The position numbers and the translations under genes are program-made. Shown in pieces: positions 31,522-40,541 of a DNA stretch of 64,000 nucleotides. The notes under the pieces were generated by a model. The model saw nothing but the letters and a program-made list of their open reading frames with translations. It had not been told where the DNA came from and did no database searches. Every line of letters starts with the position of its first letter. Within the stretch, counting starts at the first letter, position 1. The DNA is from Listeria aquatica FSL S10-1188 (GTDB taxonomy: Bacteria > Bacillota > Bacilli > Lactobacillales > Listeriaceae): the NCBI RefSeq assembly GCF_000525795.1, contig NZ_AOCG01000012.1, positions 124,001 through 188,000 on the forward strand, in the 5' to 3' direction.

Positions 31522-32934
31522 ATGAGCGAAATCAACTGGCAAGAAGAAATTGAAAAACGAAGAGAGGATTTTCTAAAGGATTTAGAAGGTTTGCTTCGTA
31601 TCCCAAGTGTTCGTGACGACGACGCAAAAACACCTGACGCTCCTTTTGGTCCTGATGTTAAAAGAGCATTGGACTATATGATCGAGCTAGGTGAAAAAGA
31701 TGGGTTCACGACGAAGGAAGTAGGAAATGTTGCGGGGCACATCGAATACGGCGAAGGAAAAGAGCTTGTCGGTGTGCTTGGACACGTGGATGTTGTTCCT
31801 GTTGGGGATGGTTGGTCAAATGATCCTTTTGATCCTGTTTTAAAAGACGGAAAACTTTTTGCTCGTGGAGTTGCAGATGATAAAGGTCCAACAATCGCTG
31901 GTTATTATGCACTTAAAATCGTGAAAGAGCTTGGACTTCCGCTTTCAAAACGGATTCGTGTGATTGTTGGTTCTGATGAAGAAAGTGGCATGAGCTGTGT
32001 GGAACGCTATTTTGAAACGGAAGAGCAACCAACAATGGCATTTGTGCCAGATGCTGAGTTTCCAATTATTCATGCTGAAAAAGGAATTTCTGAACTAGAT
32101 GTTTCCTTCAAGAAAAGCGAAAATGATGGGTATGAAGCCTTTAAACTTGAGTCACTCGAATCAGGTGCGCGGTATAATATGGTGCCCGATCATGCAAAAG
32201 CTGTCCTTAGTGAAGTTCAAGATAATGATGGCTTGAAACAAGAATTTGAAAACTTCCTTAAAAGTCATGATGTGACAGGTGATTTTAGTGTCACTGAGAA
32301 GAATATCACACTTTCGATTGTCGGAAAATCTGCGCATGCAATGGAACCTAATAATGGTGTAAATGCGGGACTTCTTCTTGTTGCCTTCCTTGGGAAATTT
32401 GAGTTAACTGGAACAGCGAGAGACTTTGTAACTTTTGGAAGAGATTATCTTTTCAACGATTCGCGTGCAACAAAACTTGGAATCAACTACGAAGACAAAG
32501 AAAGTGGCGAACTGACGATGAATGTCGGTATTTTGCGTTACGATCAAGTAGAAGGTGGAACATTTGGACTAAATTTCCGTTATCCAGTAACTGCTGATAT
32601 GGACAAGCTCAAAAATAAAATGGAAACTGTTGTTTTAGAATACAATGGAGAGTACACACATTATGATGATTCTAAACCATTATTTGTTCCAGAAGATCAC
32701 CCATTAATTCAAACCTTGCAACAAGTTTATACAGAACAAACAGGGGAAGAAGCAACTCTACTTGCAATTGGTGGTGGAACCTATGCACGTCACCTTGAAA
32801 CAGGCGTTGCTTTTGGCGCTTTGTTCCCAGGTCGTGAAGATACGATGCACCAAAAAGATGAATTTAGTTATTTTGATGATTTGCTAAAAGCGACTGCTAT
32901 CTATGCTGAAGCTCTTTACAAATTGGCAAAATAA
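31522..32934 (+). CDS. pepV: Dipeptidase PepV
   Basis: PepV is a zinc M20-family dipeptidase that splits dipeptides and releases free amino acids in the cytoplasm. The metal ligands are in LGHVDVVPVG, ARGVADDKGP and DEESGMSC. The dimer lid domain carries KSAHAMEPNNG. The C-terminal GGGTYARHL and FPGREDTMHQKDE motifs complete the site. I chose ATG 31522 (MSEINWQEEIEKRREDF), because relatives begin here and GGAAGGA precedes it. Four earlier in-frame ATGs exist from 31483. The length is 470 residues. The frame is intact. Confidence 0.94.
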   Translation: MSEINWQEEIEKRREDFLKDLEGLLRIPSVRDDDAKTPDAPFGPDVKRALDYMIELGEKDGFTTKEVGNVAGHIEYGEGKELVGVLGHVDVVPVGDGWSNDPFDPVLKDGKLFARGVADDKGPTIAGYYALKIVKELGLPLSKRIRVIVGSDEESGMSCVERYFETEEQPTMAFVPDAEFPIIHAEKGISELDVSFKKSENDGYEAFKLESLESGARYNMVPDHAKAVLSEVQDNDGLKQEFENFLKSHDVTGDFSVTEKNITLSIVGKSAHAMEPNNGVNAGLLLVAFLGKFELTGTARDFVTFGRDYLFNDSRATKLGINYEDKESGELTMNVGILRYDQVEGGTFGLNFRYPVTADMDKLKNKMETVVLEYNGEYTHYDDSKPLFVPEDHPLIQTLQQVYTEQTGEEATLLAIGGGTYARHLETGVAFGALFPGREDTMHQKDEFSYFDDLLKATAIYAEALYKLAK

Positions 32935-32956
32935 GAGGTATAATAAGAAAAATTTT

Positions 32957-32998
32957 ACTGCTACAGGTGCTTTTCTGTAACCTGTAGCAGTCTTTTAT
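32957..32998 (+). terminator. Terminator after pepV
   Basis: ACTGCTACAGG pairs perfectly with CCTGTAGCAGT over a 13-base loop, followed by CTTTTATT. Confidence 0.85.
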
Positions 32999-33019
32999 TA
33001 AATTGAAGGAGTGACGAAG

Positions 33020-33889
33020 ATGAAAGTACTAGTCAATGATAAAATCGTAGAGCGAGAAAGTGTTGCTATTGACATGGAAGACCGTGGCTATCAGTTTGGA
33101 GATGGAGTCTATGAAGTTGTTCGTCTTTACAACGATCAGTTTTTTACATTTGATGAACATATTAATCGCTTGTACGAAAGCGCAGCCAAGATCGACCTTG
33201 TCATTCCTTACGCAAAGGATGTCTTAAGAAACTTGTTACAAAAACTTGCAAAAGAAAACAATATCCATACTGGAAACGTTTACCTGCAAGTAACTCGCGG
33301 CATCCAAATTCCGAGAAATCATATCATTCCTGACGATTTTCCACTTGAGGGCATCTTAACAGCTTCTGCTCGTGAAGTTCCACGGAATGAAGCACTCTTT
33401 GTAGAAGGTGGGCGAGCGATAACTGATGAAGATATCCGCTGGTTACGTTGCGACATCAAGAGTATCAGCCTACTTGGAAATATTTTAGCCAAAAATAAAG
33501 CACACCGAGCTGGTGCACTAGAAGCTATTTTACATCGAGGTGGCACCGTGACGGAGTGCTCTGCTTCAAACGTTTTTATAGTTAAAGATGGCGTTTTGTT
33601 GACACATGCTGCAGACAATTTAATTTTAAATGGCATTACTCGCCAAGTCATCATTGATGCAGCGAAAAAAGGCGGTGTCCCAGTTGAAGAGAGAGATTTT
33701 TCTCTTGAAGAATTAAAAGCTGCAGATGAAGTCTTTATTTCAAGTACAACACTTGAAGTTACGCCAATTACACAAGTTGATGATTCAGTAATTGGAAATG
33801 GAAGCAGAGGACCAGTTACGAAAAAAGCACATGAATTATTTGAAGCTGAAATTGTAGCATCTTGTGGCGAATTTGTAACGGTTCGCTAA
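33020..33889 (+). CDS. dat: D-amino acid aminotransferase
   Basis: This class IV PLP enzyme makes D-glutamate and other D-amino acids for the cell wall, using D-alanine. The PLP lysine lies in DIKSISLLGNILAKNKA. The family motifs QFGDGVYEVVR, VTECSASNVF and ISSTTLEVTPI are present, and the 289-residue length is normal. ATG at 33020 fits GGAGTGACGAAG better than the GTG at 33011. The gene follows pepV closely, as in other Listeria, though a terminator separates them. The frame is intact. Confidence 0.94.
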   Translation: MKVLVNDKIVERESVAIDMEDRGYQFGDGVYEVVRLYNDQFFTFDEHINRLYESAAKIDLVIPYAKDVLRNLLQKLAKENNIHTGNVYLQVTRGIQIPRNHIIPDDFPLEGILTASAREVPRNEALFVEGGRAITDEDIRWLRCDIKSISLLGNILAKNKAHRAGALEAILHRGGTVTECSASNVFIVKDGVLLTHAADNLILNGITRQVIIDAAKKGGVPVEERDFSLEELKAADEVFISSTTLEVTPITQVDDSVIGNGSRGPVTKKAHELFEAEIVASCGEFVTVR

Positions 33890-33897
33890 TCTAATAT

Positions 33898-33930
33898 AGA
33901 AGAGAGGAGGGAAACCTTCTCTTTTTTTTT
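33898..33930 (+). terminator. Terminator after dat
   Basis: AGAGAGG pairs with CCTTCTCT over a short loop, followed by a long T run. Confidence 0.8.
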
Positions 33931-33975
33931 GCGCAAAAATGAGCGGCTTTCAAAAAATTATCCATTCAGAAAGTG

Positions 33976-34003
33976 TTGACAATAATTACGAGAAGTGTAT
34001 AAT
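33976..34003 (+). promoter_or_regulatory. Sigma-A promoter of the marR-MFS operon
   Basis: A perfect TTGACA and TATAAT are 16 bases apart, with candidate operators directly downstream. Confidence 0.75.
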
Positions 34004-34017
34004 ATAATATGCTGATT

Positions 34018-34045
34018 GTTCGTATGCGAACGATTCGCAAACGAA
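34018..34045. promoter_or_regulatory. Twin MarR-type operator half-site pairs
   Basis: GTTCGTATGCGAAC (34018-34031) and TTCGCAAACGAA (34034-34045) both have the form TTCG-N4-CGAA. They lie between the -10 and the marR start, where a bound repressor would block transcription. Confidence 0.6.
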
Positions 34046-34066
34046 CAGTTTGAAGGAGGAAAGAAC

Positions 34067-34504
34067 ATGGATGATAAGTTGATTCGAGAAATTGTCTTGT
34101 CTTTTCGAGAAGTTTCCAAAAAGACACATCAGATCTTGTCTGAGGAGTCTGATAAAAAAGAGATTACAACCGCTCAGTTAATAGCATTAAGTACATTAAA
34201 GCGTGAACCACATCTGACACTTGGCGAACTAGCGGAACGAATGAAAGTCTCGAAAAGTACTGCTTCTGGAATTGTTGACCGTCTTGTTAGGGCGGGCTTT
34301 TTAATGCGAAATCGTGTTGAAGACAACAGACGCACATTAAATCTTGAATTAACAAAACTTGGAGAACAAAAGACTGCAGAAACGTATGCGCTCTTTTTTG
34401 ACCGACTTGAACCACTTCTTGATGTTGGGGAAGAATCCCTTTTATCCATGTTAGAGACTCATAAACGAATCATAGAAATTTTAGAGAGAGGGATCAAAGA
34501 ATGA
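34067..34504 (+). CDS. MarR-family transcriptional regulator
   Basis: This is a 145-residue winged-helix regulator. The HTH LTLGELAERMKVSKSTASGIVDRLVRAGFL and the wing RVEDNRRTLNLELTKLGE are typical of MarR repressors, which release DNA on binding a small molecule. ATG at 34067 follows GAAGGAGG. It overlaps the transporter start by four bases, so the pair forms one operon. The twin palindromes at 34018-34045 suggest that it represses itself and the transporter. Confidence 0.92.
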   Translation: MDDKLIREIVLSFREVSKKTHQILSEESDKKEITTAQLIALSTLKREPHLTLGELAERMKVSKSTASGIVDRLVRAGFLMRNRVEDNRRTLNLELTKLGEQKTAETYALFFDRLEPLLDVGEESLLSMLETHKRIIEILERGIKE

Positions 34505-35991
34505 ATATGAAAGCACATGCGGCAGGGGTTAAACGTAATGGAATTTTAATCGTGATGTTGATGGGGGCATTTGTTACCATCCTTAATCAAACATTGATGA
34601 ACGTTGCTTTGCCGAGCATCATGAAAGATTTCAATATTACAGCAAGTCAAGGACAGTGGCTTTCTACAGGATTTATGCTTGTAAACGGCGTTATGATCCC
34701 GACTACGGCTTTTTTAATTGAAAGATTTACGACTCGACAGTTATATCTTTTTGCGATGATTACATTCGCAATTGGGACTATTGTAGGCGGACTGGCAATA
34801 AACTACCCAATGTTGATTGCTGGAAGAATGATTCAAGCTATTGGAGCAGGAGTTGTCATGCCATTACTTACAGTTGTGGTTCTAAACTTATTTCCGCTTG
34901 AACGAAGGGGCCGGGCAATGGGGCTTATTGGCCTTGCGATGAACTTTGCGCCTGCTATCGGTCCAACGCTTTCCGGTTGGATTGTCCAACAATTCGATTG
35001 GCGTGATTTATTTCTTTTAATCGTGCCTTTTGCCATTTTAGATGTCATTGTTGCAGCTTTTCTTCTTAGCGATGTAGGAAAACGGACATTTCCAAAACTT
35101 GATTTCTGGGGTGTTATTTTCTCGACAATCGGGTTTGGTAGTTTGCTACTTGGCTTTAGTAACGCTGGGGATCACGACTGGCTAACAATGAATGTACTTG
35201 GCTTTATTTTACTAGGTATGGTTACTCTTACGTTCTTTGTCTTTTATGAAGGTAAAAAAGAAACACCTTTACTCAATTTTAAAGTTTTTAAAAACACGAC
35301 TTTTACTTTGACTACGATTATTAGCTTTTTTGTTGTGATGGGACTTTTCGGGGGCATGTTACTCTTACCAATTTATTTGCAAAACGTACGCGGATTTTCT
35401 CCGCTTGATTCTGGACTTGTCCTGCTTCCTGGTGCACTGATGACAGCTGTTTTATCGCCTGTAACAGGTGTACTATTTGATAAATTTGGCGCGAAGTATC
35501 TTTCCCTTCTTGGTCTTATTATCATGGCTGTCACGACCTTCATGTTTACCAATATGAATGAATCAACTACACTGATGTATATTATGATCGTTCAAACTAT
35601 CCGCGCGAGTGGTATGGCAATGGTCATGATGCCTTTACAAACAGCTGCTTTAAATTCATTACCACTTTCACTCGCTTCACATGGATCGGCAATGTTTAAT
35701 ACCATGCGACAAGTTGCTGGATCAATTGGAACAGCTGCTTTAATCACCGTAATGTCAAAAAGTTCAGCGTCCTTTGCTAAAACACTAACCGCTAGTGATG
35801 TGGTAGGCAAAACGAAAGAACAGATCGCTAACCATGTTCTTGTACACGGAATTGAAATAGCCTTTATGGTCGCAGCGATTTCTAGTGTTGTGGCGTGTAT
35901 TTTGACTCTATTCCTTCGTAAAAATTCGAACGGAATGGAACCCATTGTAAAAAAAAGAAGTAAAATAAGCAAAGGGAAAGACGTATCTTGA
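34501..35991 (+). CDS. MFS multidrug efflux transporter (DHA2, EmrB/QacA-type)
   Basis: This is a 496-residue drug:proton antiporter with about fourteen helices. Helix 1 carries the LNQTLMNVALPSIMKDF signature of the DHA2 group. Motif A-like ERFTTRQLYLFAM and motif C-like GLIGLAMNFAPAIGPTLSGWI are present. It should export toxic organic compounds. The substrate range is not visible. It lies in an operon with the upstream MarR regulator. The terminator arm begins in its last codons. The frame is intact. Confidence 0.92.
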   Translation: MNMKAHAAGVKRNGILIVMLMGAFVTILNQTLMNVALPSIMKDFNITASQGQWLSTGFMLVNGVMIPTTAFLIERFTTRQLYLFAMITFAIGTIVGGLAINYPMLIAGRMIQAIGAGVVMPLLTVVVLNLFPLERRGRAMGLIGLAMNFAPAIGPTLSGWIVQQFDWRDLFLLIVPFAILDVIVAAFLLSDVGKRTFPKLDFWGVIFSTIGFGSLLLGFSNAGDHDWLTMNVLGFILLGMVTLTFFVFYEGKKETPLLNFKVFKNTTFTLTTIISFFVVMGLFGGMLLLPIYLQNVRGFSPLDSGLVLLPGALMTAVLSPVTGVLFDKFGAKYLSLLGLIIMAVTTFMFTNMNESTTLMYIMIVQTIRASGMAMVMMPLQTAALNSLPLSLASHGSAMFNTMRQVAGSIGTAALITVMSKSSASFAKTLTASDVVGKTKEQIANHVLVHGIEIAFMVAAISSVVACILTLFLRKNSNGMEPIVKKRSKISKGKDVS

Positions 35992-36011
35992 AAAAAAGGT
36001 ACGTCTTTTTC
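35977..36011 (+). terminator. Terminator after the MFS gene
   Basis: AAAGACGTATC pairs with GGTACGTCTTT over an A-rich loop, then T. Its 5' arm includes the last sense codons and the stop of the transporter. Confidence 0.85.
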
Positions 36012-36088
36012 GTAAACATAAAAAGGCATGAAAGCGCGATTTTAATTTGATTTTTTACCGTTTTTCACATCCCCGAACGTATGACTGC

Positions 36089-36117
36089 TTGACTTCGAGC
36101 TGTTTGCGAAGTAAAAT
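36089..36117 (+). promoter_or_regulatory. Sigma-A promoter of ytmP-trmB
   Basis: TTGACT and TAAAAT are 17 bases apart, about 60 bases before the kinase-like gene. Confidence 0.6.
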
Positions 36118-36178
36118 CTTTTTAGCGACACTATAAAGAAATAAAGTGGATGAAAGATTTCACAAAAAGGTGTGTTGA

Positions 36179-36958
36179 ATGATGGAAGATATTTTCTTTG
36201 GAACTGAATATGAGATAATTTCTGCCGGCGGGGATACGGGACAAGCTTTTATCGCTCAACATAAAGACGAAAAATTCTTTTTGAAACGGAATTCTTCGCC
36301 TTTTTTAGCTGCCTTATCTGCACTTGATATCGTTCCTAAATTAAAATGGACTCGTCGTGTTGAAAATGGAGATGTTATCACAGCTCAAAAATGGATCAAT
36401 GCACGTGTCCTTTCGACAGCAGAAATGGGGGATAACAAGGTAGCCCGACTTCTTTCCAAAATCCATCATTCTGATAAACTGAAGCAAATGTTACTCAAAA
36501 TGGAAGAAGCTAGTTTTTCTCCTCTTGAAATGTTTCGTAAGCACCAACAAGTTTTCCCTGATCAAACTCAGGTAGAACAAGAAGCACTGGACTATTTAAA
36601 GCGTAATTTAGAACAAGTGGAAGACGGAGAACGCGTCGTTTGCCATGGAGATATTAATCACAATAATTGGATGATTTCGAGTGACGGGGAACTTTTCCTT
36701 GTAGACTGGGATGGAGCGATGCTTGGGGACCCAGCGATGGATGTCTCGATGCTACTTTATCAATATGTTCCGAAAGAAAAATGGCCGAGCTGGCTTGAAA
36801 TATACGGAGGCACCTATTCAAAAAATTGGCACCGTAAATTAAAATGGTATGCGCTTTTCCAAACCTTACATCGTTTAGGAGAAGGAAAGCTCAGTCAAGC
36901 TGAGCAACATAAAGCGAATGAATTATTAGATTTGATTGTAAAAGATAATGAGGTGTAA
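36179..36958 (+). CDS. ytmP: Aminoglycoside/choline kinase-like phosphotransferase (YtmP)
   Basis: This is a 259-residue APH-fold protein. The catalytic loop CHGDINHNNWMI and the metal motif LVDWDGAMLGDPAMD are both intact, so it is probably an active kinase on a small alcohol or amino sugar. The natural substrate of YtmP is not known to me. It ends eight bases before trmB, the same pairing as ytmP-trmB in Bacillus. ATG at 36179 or 36182 are both possible. The frame is intact. Confidence 0.87.
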   Translation: MMEDIFFGTEYEIISAGGDTGQAFIAQHKDEKFFLKRNSSPFLAALSALDIVPKLKWTRRVENGDVITAQKWINARVLSTAEMGDNKVARLLSKIHHSDKLKQMLLKMEEASFSPLEMFRKHQQVFPDQTQVEQEALDYLKRNLEQVEDGERVVCHGDINHNNWMISSDGELFLVDWDGAMLGDPAMDVSMLLYQYVPKEKWPSWLEIYGGTYSKNWHRKLKWYALFQTLHRLGEGKLSQAEQHKANELLDLIVKDNEV

Positions 36959-36966
36959 AAGTATAG

Positions 36967-37623
36967 ATGCGTGTAAAACATAAACCATGGGCGAAAGAAA
37001 AACTACAAAATCATCCGGAAGTTTGCATTTTGGAACCTGCTCTACATAGAGGGAGTTGGCAAAAACTATTTGGGAATGATCATCCCATTCACATTGAAAT
37101 CGGTTCTGGGAAAGGGCGCTTTGTTTCTGGTATGGCTCAGGCTCATCCGGAAATCAACTACATTGGAATTGAAGTAGTAGAGAGCGTGCTTATCTCTGCT
37201 CTTGATAAAGTCTTAGAGCAAGACCTTTCAAATGTATTGCTACTCTCAGTCGACGGGGCCCGGCTAGAAGATTACTTTGTACAAGGAGAAGTCGCGCGAA
37301 TTTATTTGAATTTTTCAGATCCATGGCCAAAAAAACGTCATACAAAGAGACGGTTGACTAATCCCAAATTTCTAGATATCTATAAAAATATTTTAGAAGA
37401 AGCAGGAGACATTCATTTTAAAACAGATAATAGGGGGTTGTTTGAATATTCGCTGCAAGCATTTTCCGAATATGGTTTACGGCTTACATATGTCTCACTA
37501 GATTTACACAACAGTGATTTTGAAGGAAATATTCAAACAGAATATGAAGAAAAATTTTCACAAAAAGGATTTCCAATTTATCGTTTGGAAGCACAGTTTA
37601 ATAGAGAAAGCGAGAAGCTGTAA
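36967..37623 (+). CDS. trmB: tRNA (guanine-N7-)-methyltransferase
   Basis: TrmB methylates G46 in the variable loop of tRNA. The SAM site is [15 protein letters not shown]. The catalytic block [17 protein letters not shown] and [13 protein letters not shown] are characteristic. It has 218 residues, normal for the single-subunit enzyme. It follows ytmP and ends at a terminator. The frame is intact. Confidence 0.96.
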   Translation: MRVKHKPWAKEKLQNHPEVCILEPALHRGSWQKLFGNDHPIHIEIGSGKGRFVSGMAQAHPEINYIGIEVVESVLISALDKVLEQDLSNVLLLSVDGARLEDYFVQGEVARIYLNFSDPWPKKRHTKRRLTNPKFLDIYKNILEEAGDIHFKTDNRGLFEYSLQAFSEYGLRLTYVSLDLHNSDFEGNIQTEYEEKFSQKGFPIYRLEAQFNRESEKL

Positions 37624-37640
37624 TTTTGCAGCTTCTTTTC
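37612..37640 (+). terminator. Terminator after trmB
   Basis: GAAGCTG pairs with CAGCTTC over a short loop followed by TTTTC. It starts in the last codons of trmB. Confidence 0.75.
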
Positions 37641-37674
37641 TATAATAATATTATGTTAACTAGGAGGTTCTAAT

Positions 37675-38506
37675 ATGCAAGTAGGTGAAATGAAAATTGA
37701 CTGGCTAAGAGGTGGAGAATTACATCTTGATGGTGGAACAATGTTTGGCGTTGTGCCTAAAGTATTGTGGTCGAGAAAATATCCAGTAAACGAAAAAAAA
37801 TCAAGTTCCAACACGAACTGATCCTATTTTTGTTCAGTTTCAAGGGAAAAATATTTTGATAGACGCAGGGATTGGCAATAACCGACTAACAGAAAAACAG
37901 TGGCGTAATTTTGGCGTGGCTGAAGAATCCAACGTTCTCTCTGACCTAAGGGCAAAAAATCTTACTGAGCAAGATATCGATATGGTGCTCATGACACATC
38001 TACACTACGATCATGTGCTCGGGCTCACTGGGAAGCGAGAGTCAGGAGAATACTATTCCGTTTTCCCAAATGCACAAATTTTCGTGGAACAAACTGAGTG
38101 GGATGAAATGCGTGCCCCCAATATTCGCTCAAAAGCTACCTACTGGAAAGAAAACTGGGAATCCATTGCTAGCCAGGTTGTGACTTACAAAGAAGAAGTT
38201 GAACCTATTTCGGGAATTAAAATGATTCGAACAGGGGGTCACAGTGCTGGACATGCCATTATTGAACTTTCCTCCATGGGAGAAAAAGCCATCCATATGG
38301 CGGATATCTTCCCGACTCATGCCCATCAAAATGTATTATGGGTGACTGCTTTTGACGATTATCCAATGGATAGTATTTTTCAAAAGCAAGCCTTATTTCG
38401 AAAATGGATGGATGGAAACACATGGTTTTTGTTTTATCATGATGCCAAATATCGAGCAATCAAACTTAATGCGCTCGGCGAATGTGTGGATAGTCTTCTC
38501 ATTTAA
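37675..38506 (+). CDS. ytnP: Metallo-beta-lactamase-fold hydrolase, YtnP lactonase-like
   Basis: This is a 276-residue MBL hydrolase with the metal motif [11 protein letters not shown], a second-metal histidine in GGHSAGHA and the [10 protein letters not shown]-like segment MADIFPTH. YtnP of Bacillus is a lactonase reported to quench quorum-sensing lactones. The resemblance is at family level, so lactonase activity is inferred. ATG at 37675 follows AGGAGG. The frame breaks near 37797 at eight A. Removing one gives [14 protein letters not shown]. Confidence 0.82.
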
Positions 38507-38531
38507 AAAGCCCAAAAAAAGGGCTTTTTTC
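38505..38531 (+). terminator. Terminator after ytnP
   Basis: AAAAGCCC pairs with GGGCTTTT over seven A, followed by T. Confidence 0.85.
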
Positions 38532-38556
38532 TTTGGGTATTTTTAATTTTAGATAT

Positions 38557-38583
38557 TTGACTTTCGAAAACACTTGCTATAAC
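38557..38583 (+). promoter_or_regulatory. Probable promoter of the CsoR-like gene
   Basis: TTGACT and TATAAC are 15 bases apart, a little short. The G-tract operators lie just downstream. Confidence 0.45.
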
Positions 38584-38592
38584 ATGATTTTG

Positions 38593-38637
38593 TAACCCTT
38601 ATAGGGGGATGCTGATCAATATACTATATGGGGGTAT
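38593..38637 (+). promoter_or_regulatory. Two G-tract CsoR-family operator candidates
   Basis: TAACCCTTATAGGGGGAT (38593-38610) and ATACTATATGGGGGTAT (38621-38637) have the flanking TA and central G/C tracts of operators bound by CsoR and CstR proteins. The second covers the likely ribosome site (GGGGG) of the gene, which suggests autoregulation. Confidence 0.55.
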
Positions 38638-38644
38638 TATATAT

Positions 38645-38887
38645 ATGGAAGAGAAAAAACAACAAGCAATTGCGAACCGGTTTGCGAGGATTGAAGGGCA
38701 CATCCGTAAAGTAAAGGAAATGCTCCAAGAAGGGCGCAATGGATCTGATATCATGGTTCAGCTTAAAGCCGTTCAAAAGGCGCTTCAAGGGGCGGAAAAA
38801 GAACTATTTAAAGAGCAATTAATAGAACTTGTTCCAGAAGGGAATTTAAAATTAGCTCACGAAAAGGTAGATGCGTTTCTTAAGTGA
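38645..38887 (+). CDS. CsoR/DUF156-family regulator lacking all known ligand residues
   Basis: This is an 80-residue all-helical protein of the CsoR/RcnR/FrmR/CstR repressor family. NRFARIEGHIRKVKEML matches the family helix 1. The position of the conserved first Cys (RYCVDI in B. subtilis CsoR) is Gly here (RNGSDI). The His-Cys pair of helix 2 is replaced in KEQLIEL. There is no Cys anywhere and only two His (H19, H72), neither at a ligand position. It cannot use the copper, nickel, formaldehyde or persulfide chemistry known for the family. I chose ATG 38645 over 38609 because relatives start near here. The frame is intact. Confidence 0.8.
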   Translation: MEEKKQQAIANRFARIEGHIRKVKEMLQEGRNGSDIMVQLKAVQKALQGAEKELFKEQLIELVPEGNLKLAHEKVDAFLK

Positions 38888-38906
38888 GTCGCTTATCTAA
38901 AAAGAA

Positions 38907-38964
38907 AAAAGCAGAAATCTTGGAAGAGCCATTCAAAATGGTCTTAGCCTAGATTTCTGCTTTT
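38907..38964. terminator. Long bidirectional terminator, CsoR-like and PepSY-like genes
   Basis: AAAAGCAGAAATCT pairs with AGATTTCTGCTTTT. An inner stem, AGAGCCATT with AATGGTCT, is also visible. Confidence 0.85.
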
Positions 38965-38982
38965 AAGTTTCTCACTTTCCAG

Positions 38983-39296
38983 TCACGTGAGGTAAATATC
39001 AATGATTGTTCCCGTTTTCGCATCTGCGATAAATTCAAATTGTTTTTTTTTCGCCTTCGCGAATTGCTGTGATACCACCGTGATAAACAAAAGTATCAAT
39101 GGCATATTTTTTGTAGTGTTGTTTTTTTTAGTTGAATCCAAGAACCTTCAATTGGTCCTTCTTTTTTAAAGGCATTTTTTACATTTTCTAAAATAGCATC
39201 TCCAGAAATTTCACGATCATCAAGCACGTAATGATACACAAAATGTCCTGCAGCGGCTCCAGCAAAAGCACCTGCTACGAAAGCTTTCCAGTTCAT
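38983..39296 (-). CDS. Small membrane-anchored protein with PepSY-like C-terminus
   Basis: This is a protein of about 103 residues. It has one Gly/Ala-rich membrane helix (AFVAGAFAGAAAGHFVYHYVL), a helical linker (DAILENVKNAFKKEGPIEGSWI) and a C-terminal beta-rich part ending FEFIADAKTGTIIDIYLT, which resembles a PepSY repeat. Two frame breaks need one base removed each: near 39122 (eight T) and 39042 (about nine T). They give QLKKQHYKKYAIDTF and EGEKKQFEFIAD. ATG at 39296 follows GGGAGG. Function is unknown. I infer an outward-facing inhibitor or binding domain only from the fold resemblance. Confidence 0.65.
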
Positions 39297-39465
39297 AATC
39301 TTTCCTCCCTAGCTTTTCTTATGTAAAGTCAACAGCAAGCTTTTACTTGCGTAGTTCTATACTATACTTTTTCAGCATTAAAAGCAATCAAAGGTTACGC
39401 TTCCAAAACGTGAATTGCTTTAAAAAAGTTTGCTATACTAAAAAAGGATAAAGAAAGGGTGGATC

Positions 39466-40541
39466 ATGTTGGATAAAGATACCTTAGCACTTTTAAAAAA
39501 ATTAACGGAGTTACAAGGGGCTTCTGGCGATGAATTTCGAATTTGCGATTTTATCCGTCAGGAAATCGAACCCATTTCCGATGAAGTTGTTCAAGATCGT
39601 TTAGGTGGTATTTTCGGTGTTCGTAAAGGAGCGGAAAATGGACCACGCATCCTTGTTGCAGGACATATGGATGAAGTTGGTTTTATGGTGACTTCAATTA
39701 CAGAAAAAGGCTTACTGCGTTTTCAAACACTAGGAGGCTGGAACCCGCAAGTCTTGCAGGCGAGCCGTGTTGAGATAATGACGGACCACGGTCCAGTGAT
39801 CGGTGTGATTGCTTCCGTTCCCCCGCATTTGATGACTGAAAAAGAGCGCTCCAAGCCGACGGATCCTAAACAACTCTTAATTGACATTGGGGCAGATTCG
39901 AAGGAAGACGCAGAAAAAATTGGCATCCGTCCAGGGCAATTCGTTGTTCCTGTTTCAGAATTCACACCACTTGCGAATCCTAAAAAAATCATGGCGAAAG
40001 CTTGGGATAATCGTTATGGAGTCGGGCTTGCTATTGAATTATTAAAAGCAGTACAAGGTGAAGACTTACCTAACACGCTCTTCAGTGGAGCGAATGTACA
40101 GGAAGAAGTGGGGCTTCGAGGAGCTGGCGTAAGTGCCATATGATTCAGCCAGATATTTTCTTTGCACTTGATGCGAGCCCAGCAAATGACACAACAGGAG
40201 ATAAAACAGAATTCGGTCAACTGGGCGAAGGCTTTTTAATGCGAATTTACGATCGCACCATGGTGATGCATCGTGGCTTACGTGAATTTTTGCTTGATAC
40301 AGCAGAAACGCATAAAATTCCTTATCAATATTTCGTTTCCCCTGGAGGTACAGATGCTGGTAAAGTGCATACATCGTTAAGCGGTATTCCAAGCGCTGTA
40401 ATTGGCGTTCCATCTCGTTATATTCATACGTCGAATTCGATATTGCATGTGGATGATTATAGTGCTGCTAAAGAAATGATCACAACCCTTGTCCGGACGC
40501 TTGATCAATCCACCTTCGAGTCGATTATAAAAAATGCTTAA
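39466..40541 (+). CDS. M42-family aminopeptidase (glutamyl aminopeptidase-like)
   Basis: This is a 358-residue cobalt/zinc aminopeptidase of the TET type. The metal and catalytic motifs are [33 protein letters not shown] and the final IHTSNSILH. Such enzymes trim peptides in the cytoplasm as large tetrahedral complexes. The frame breaks near 40138, where AGTGCCATATG needs one more C to read [13 protein letters not shown] start at 39466 follows AAGGGTGG. The stop overlaps the start of a small membrane gene. Confidence 0.9.
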
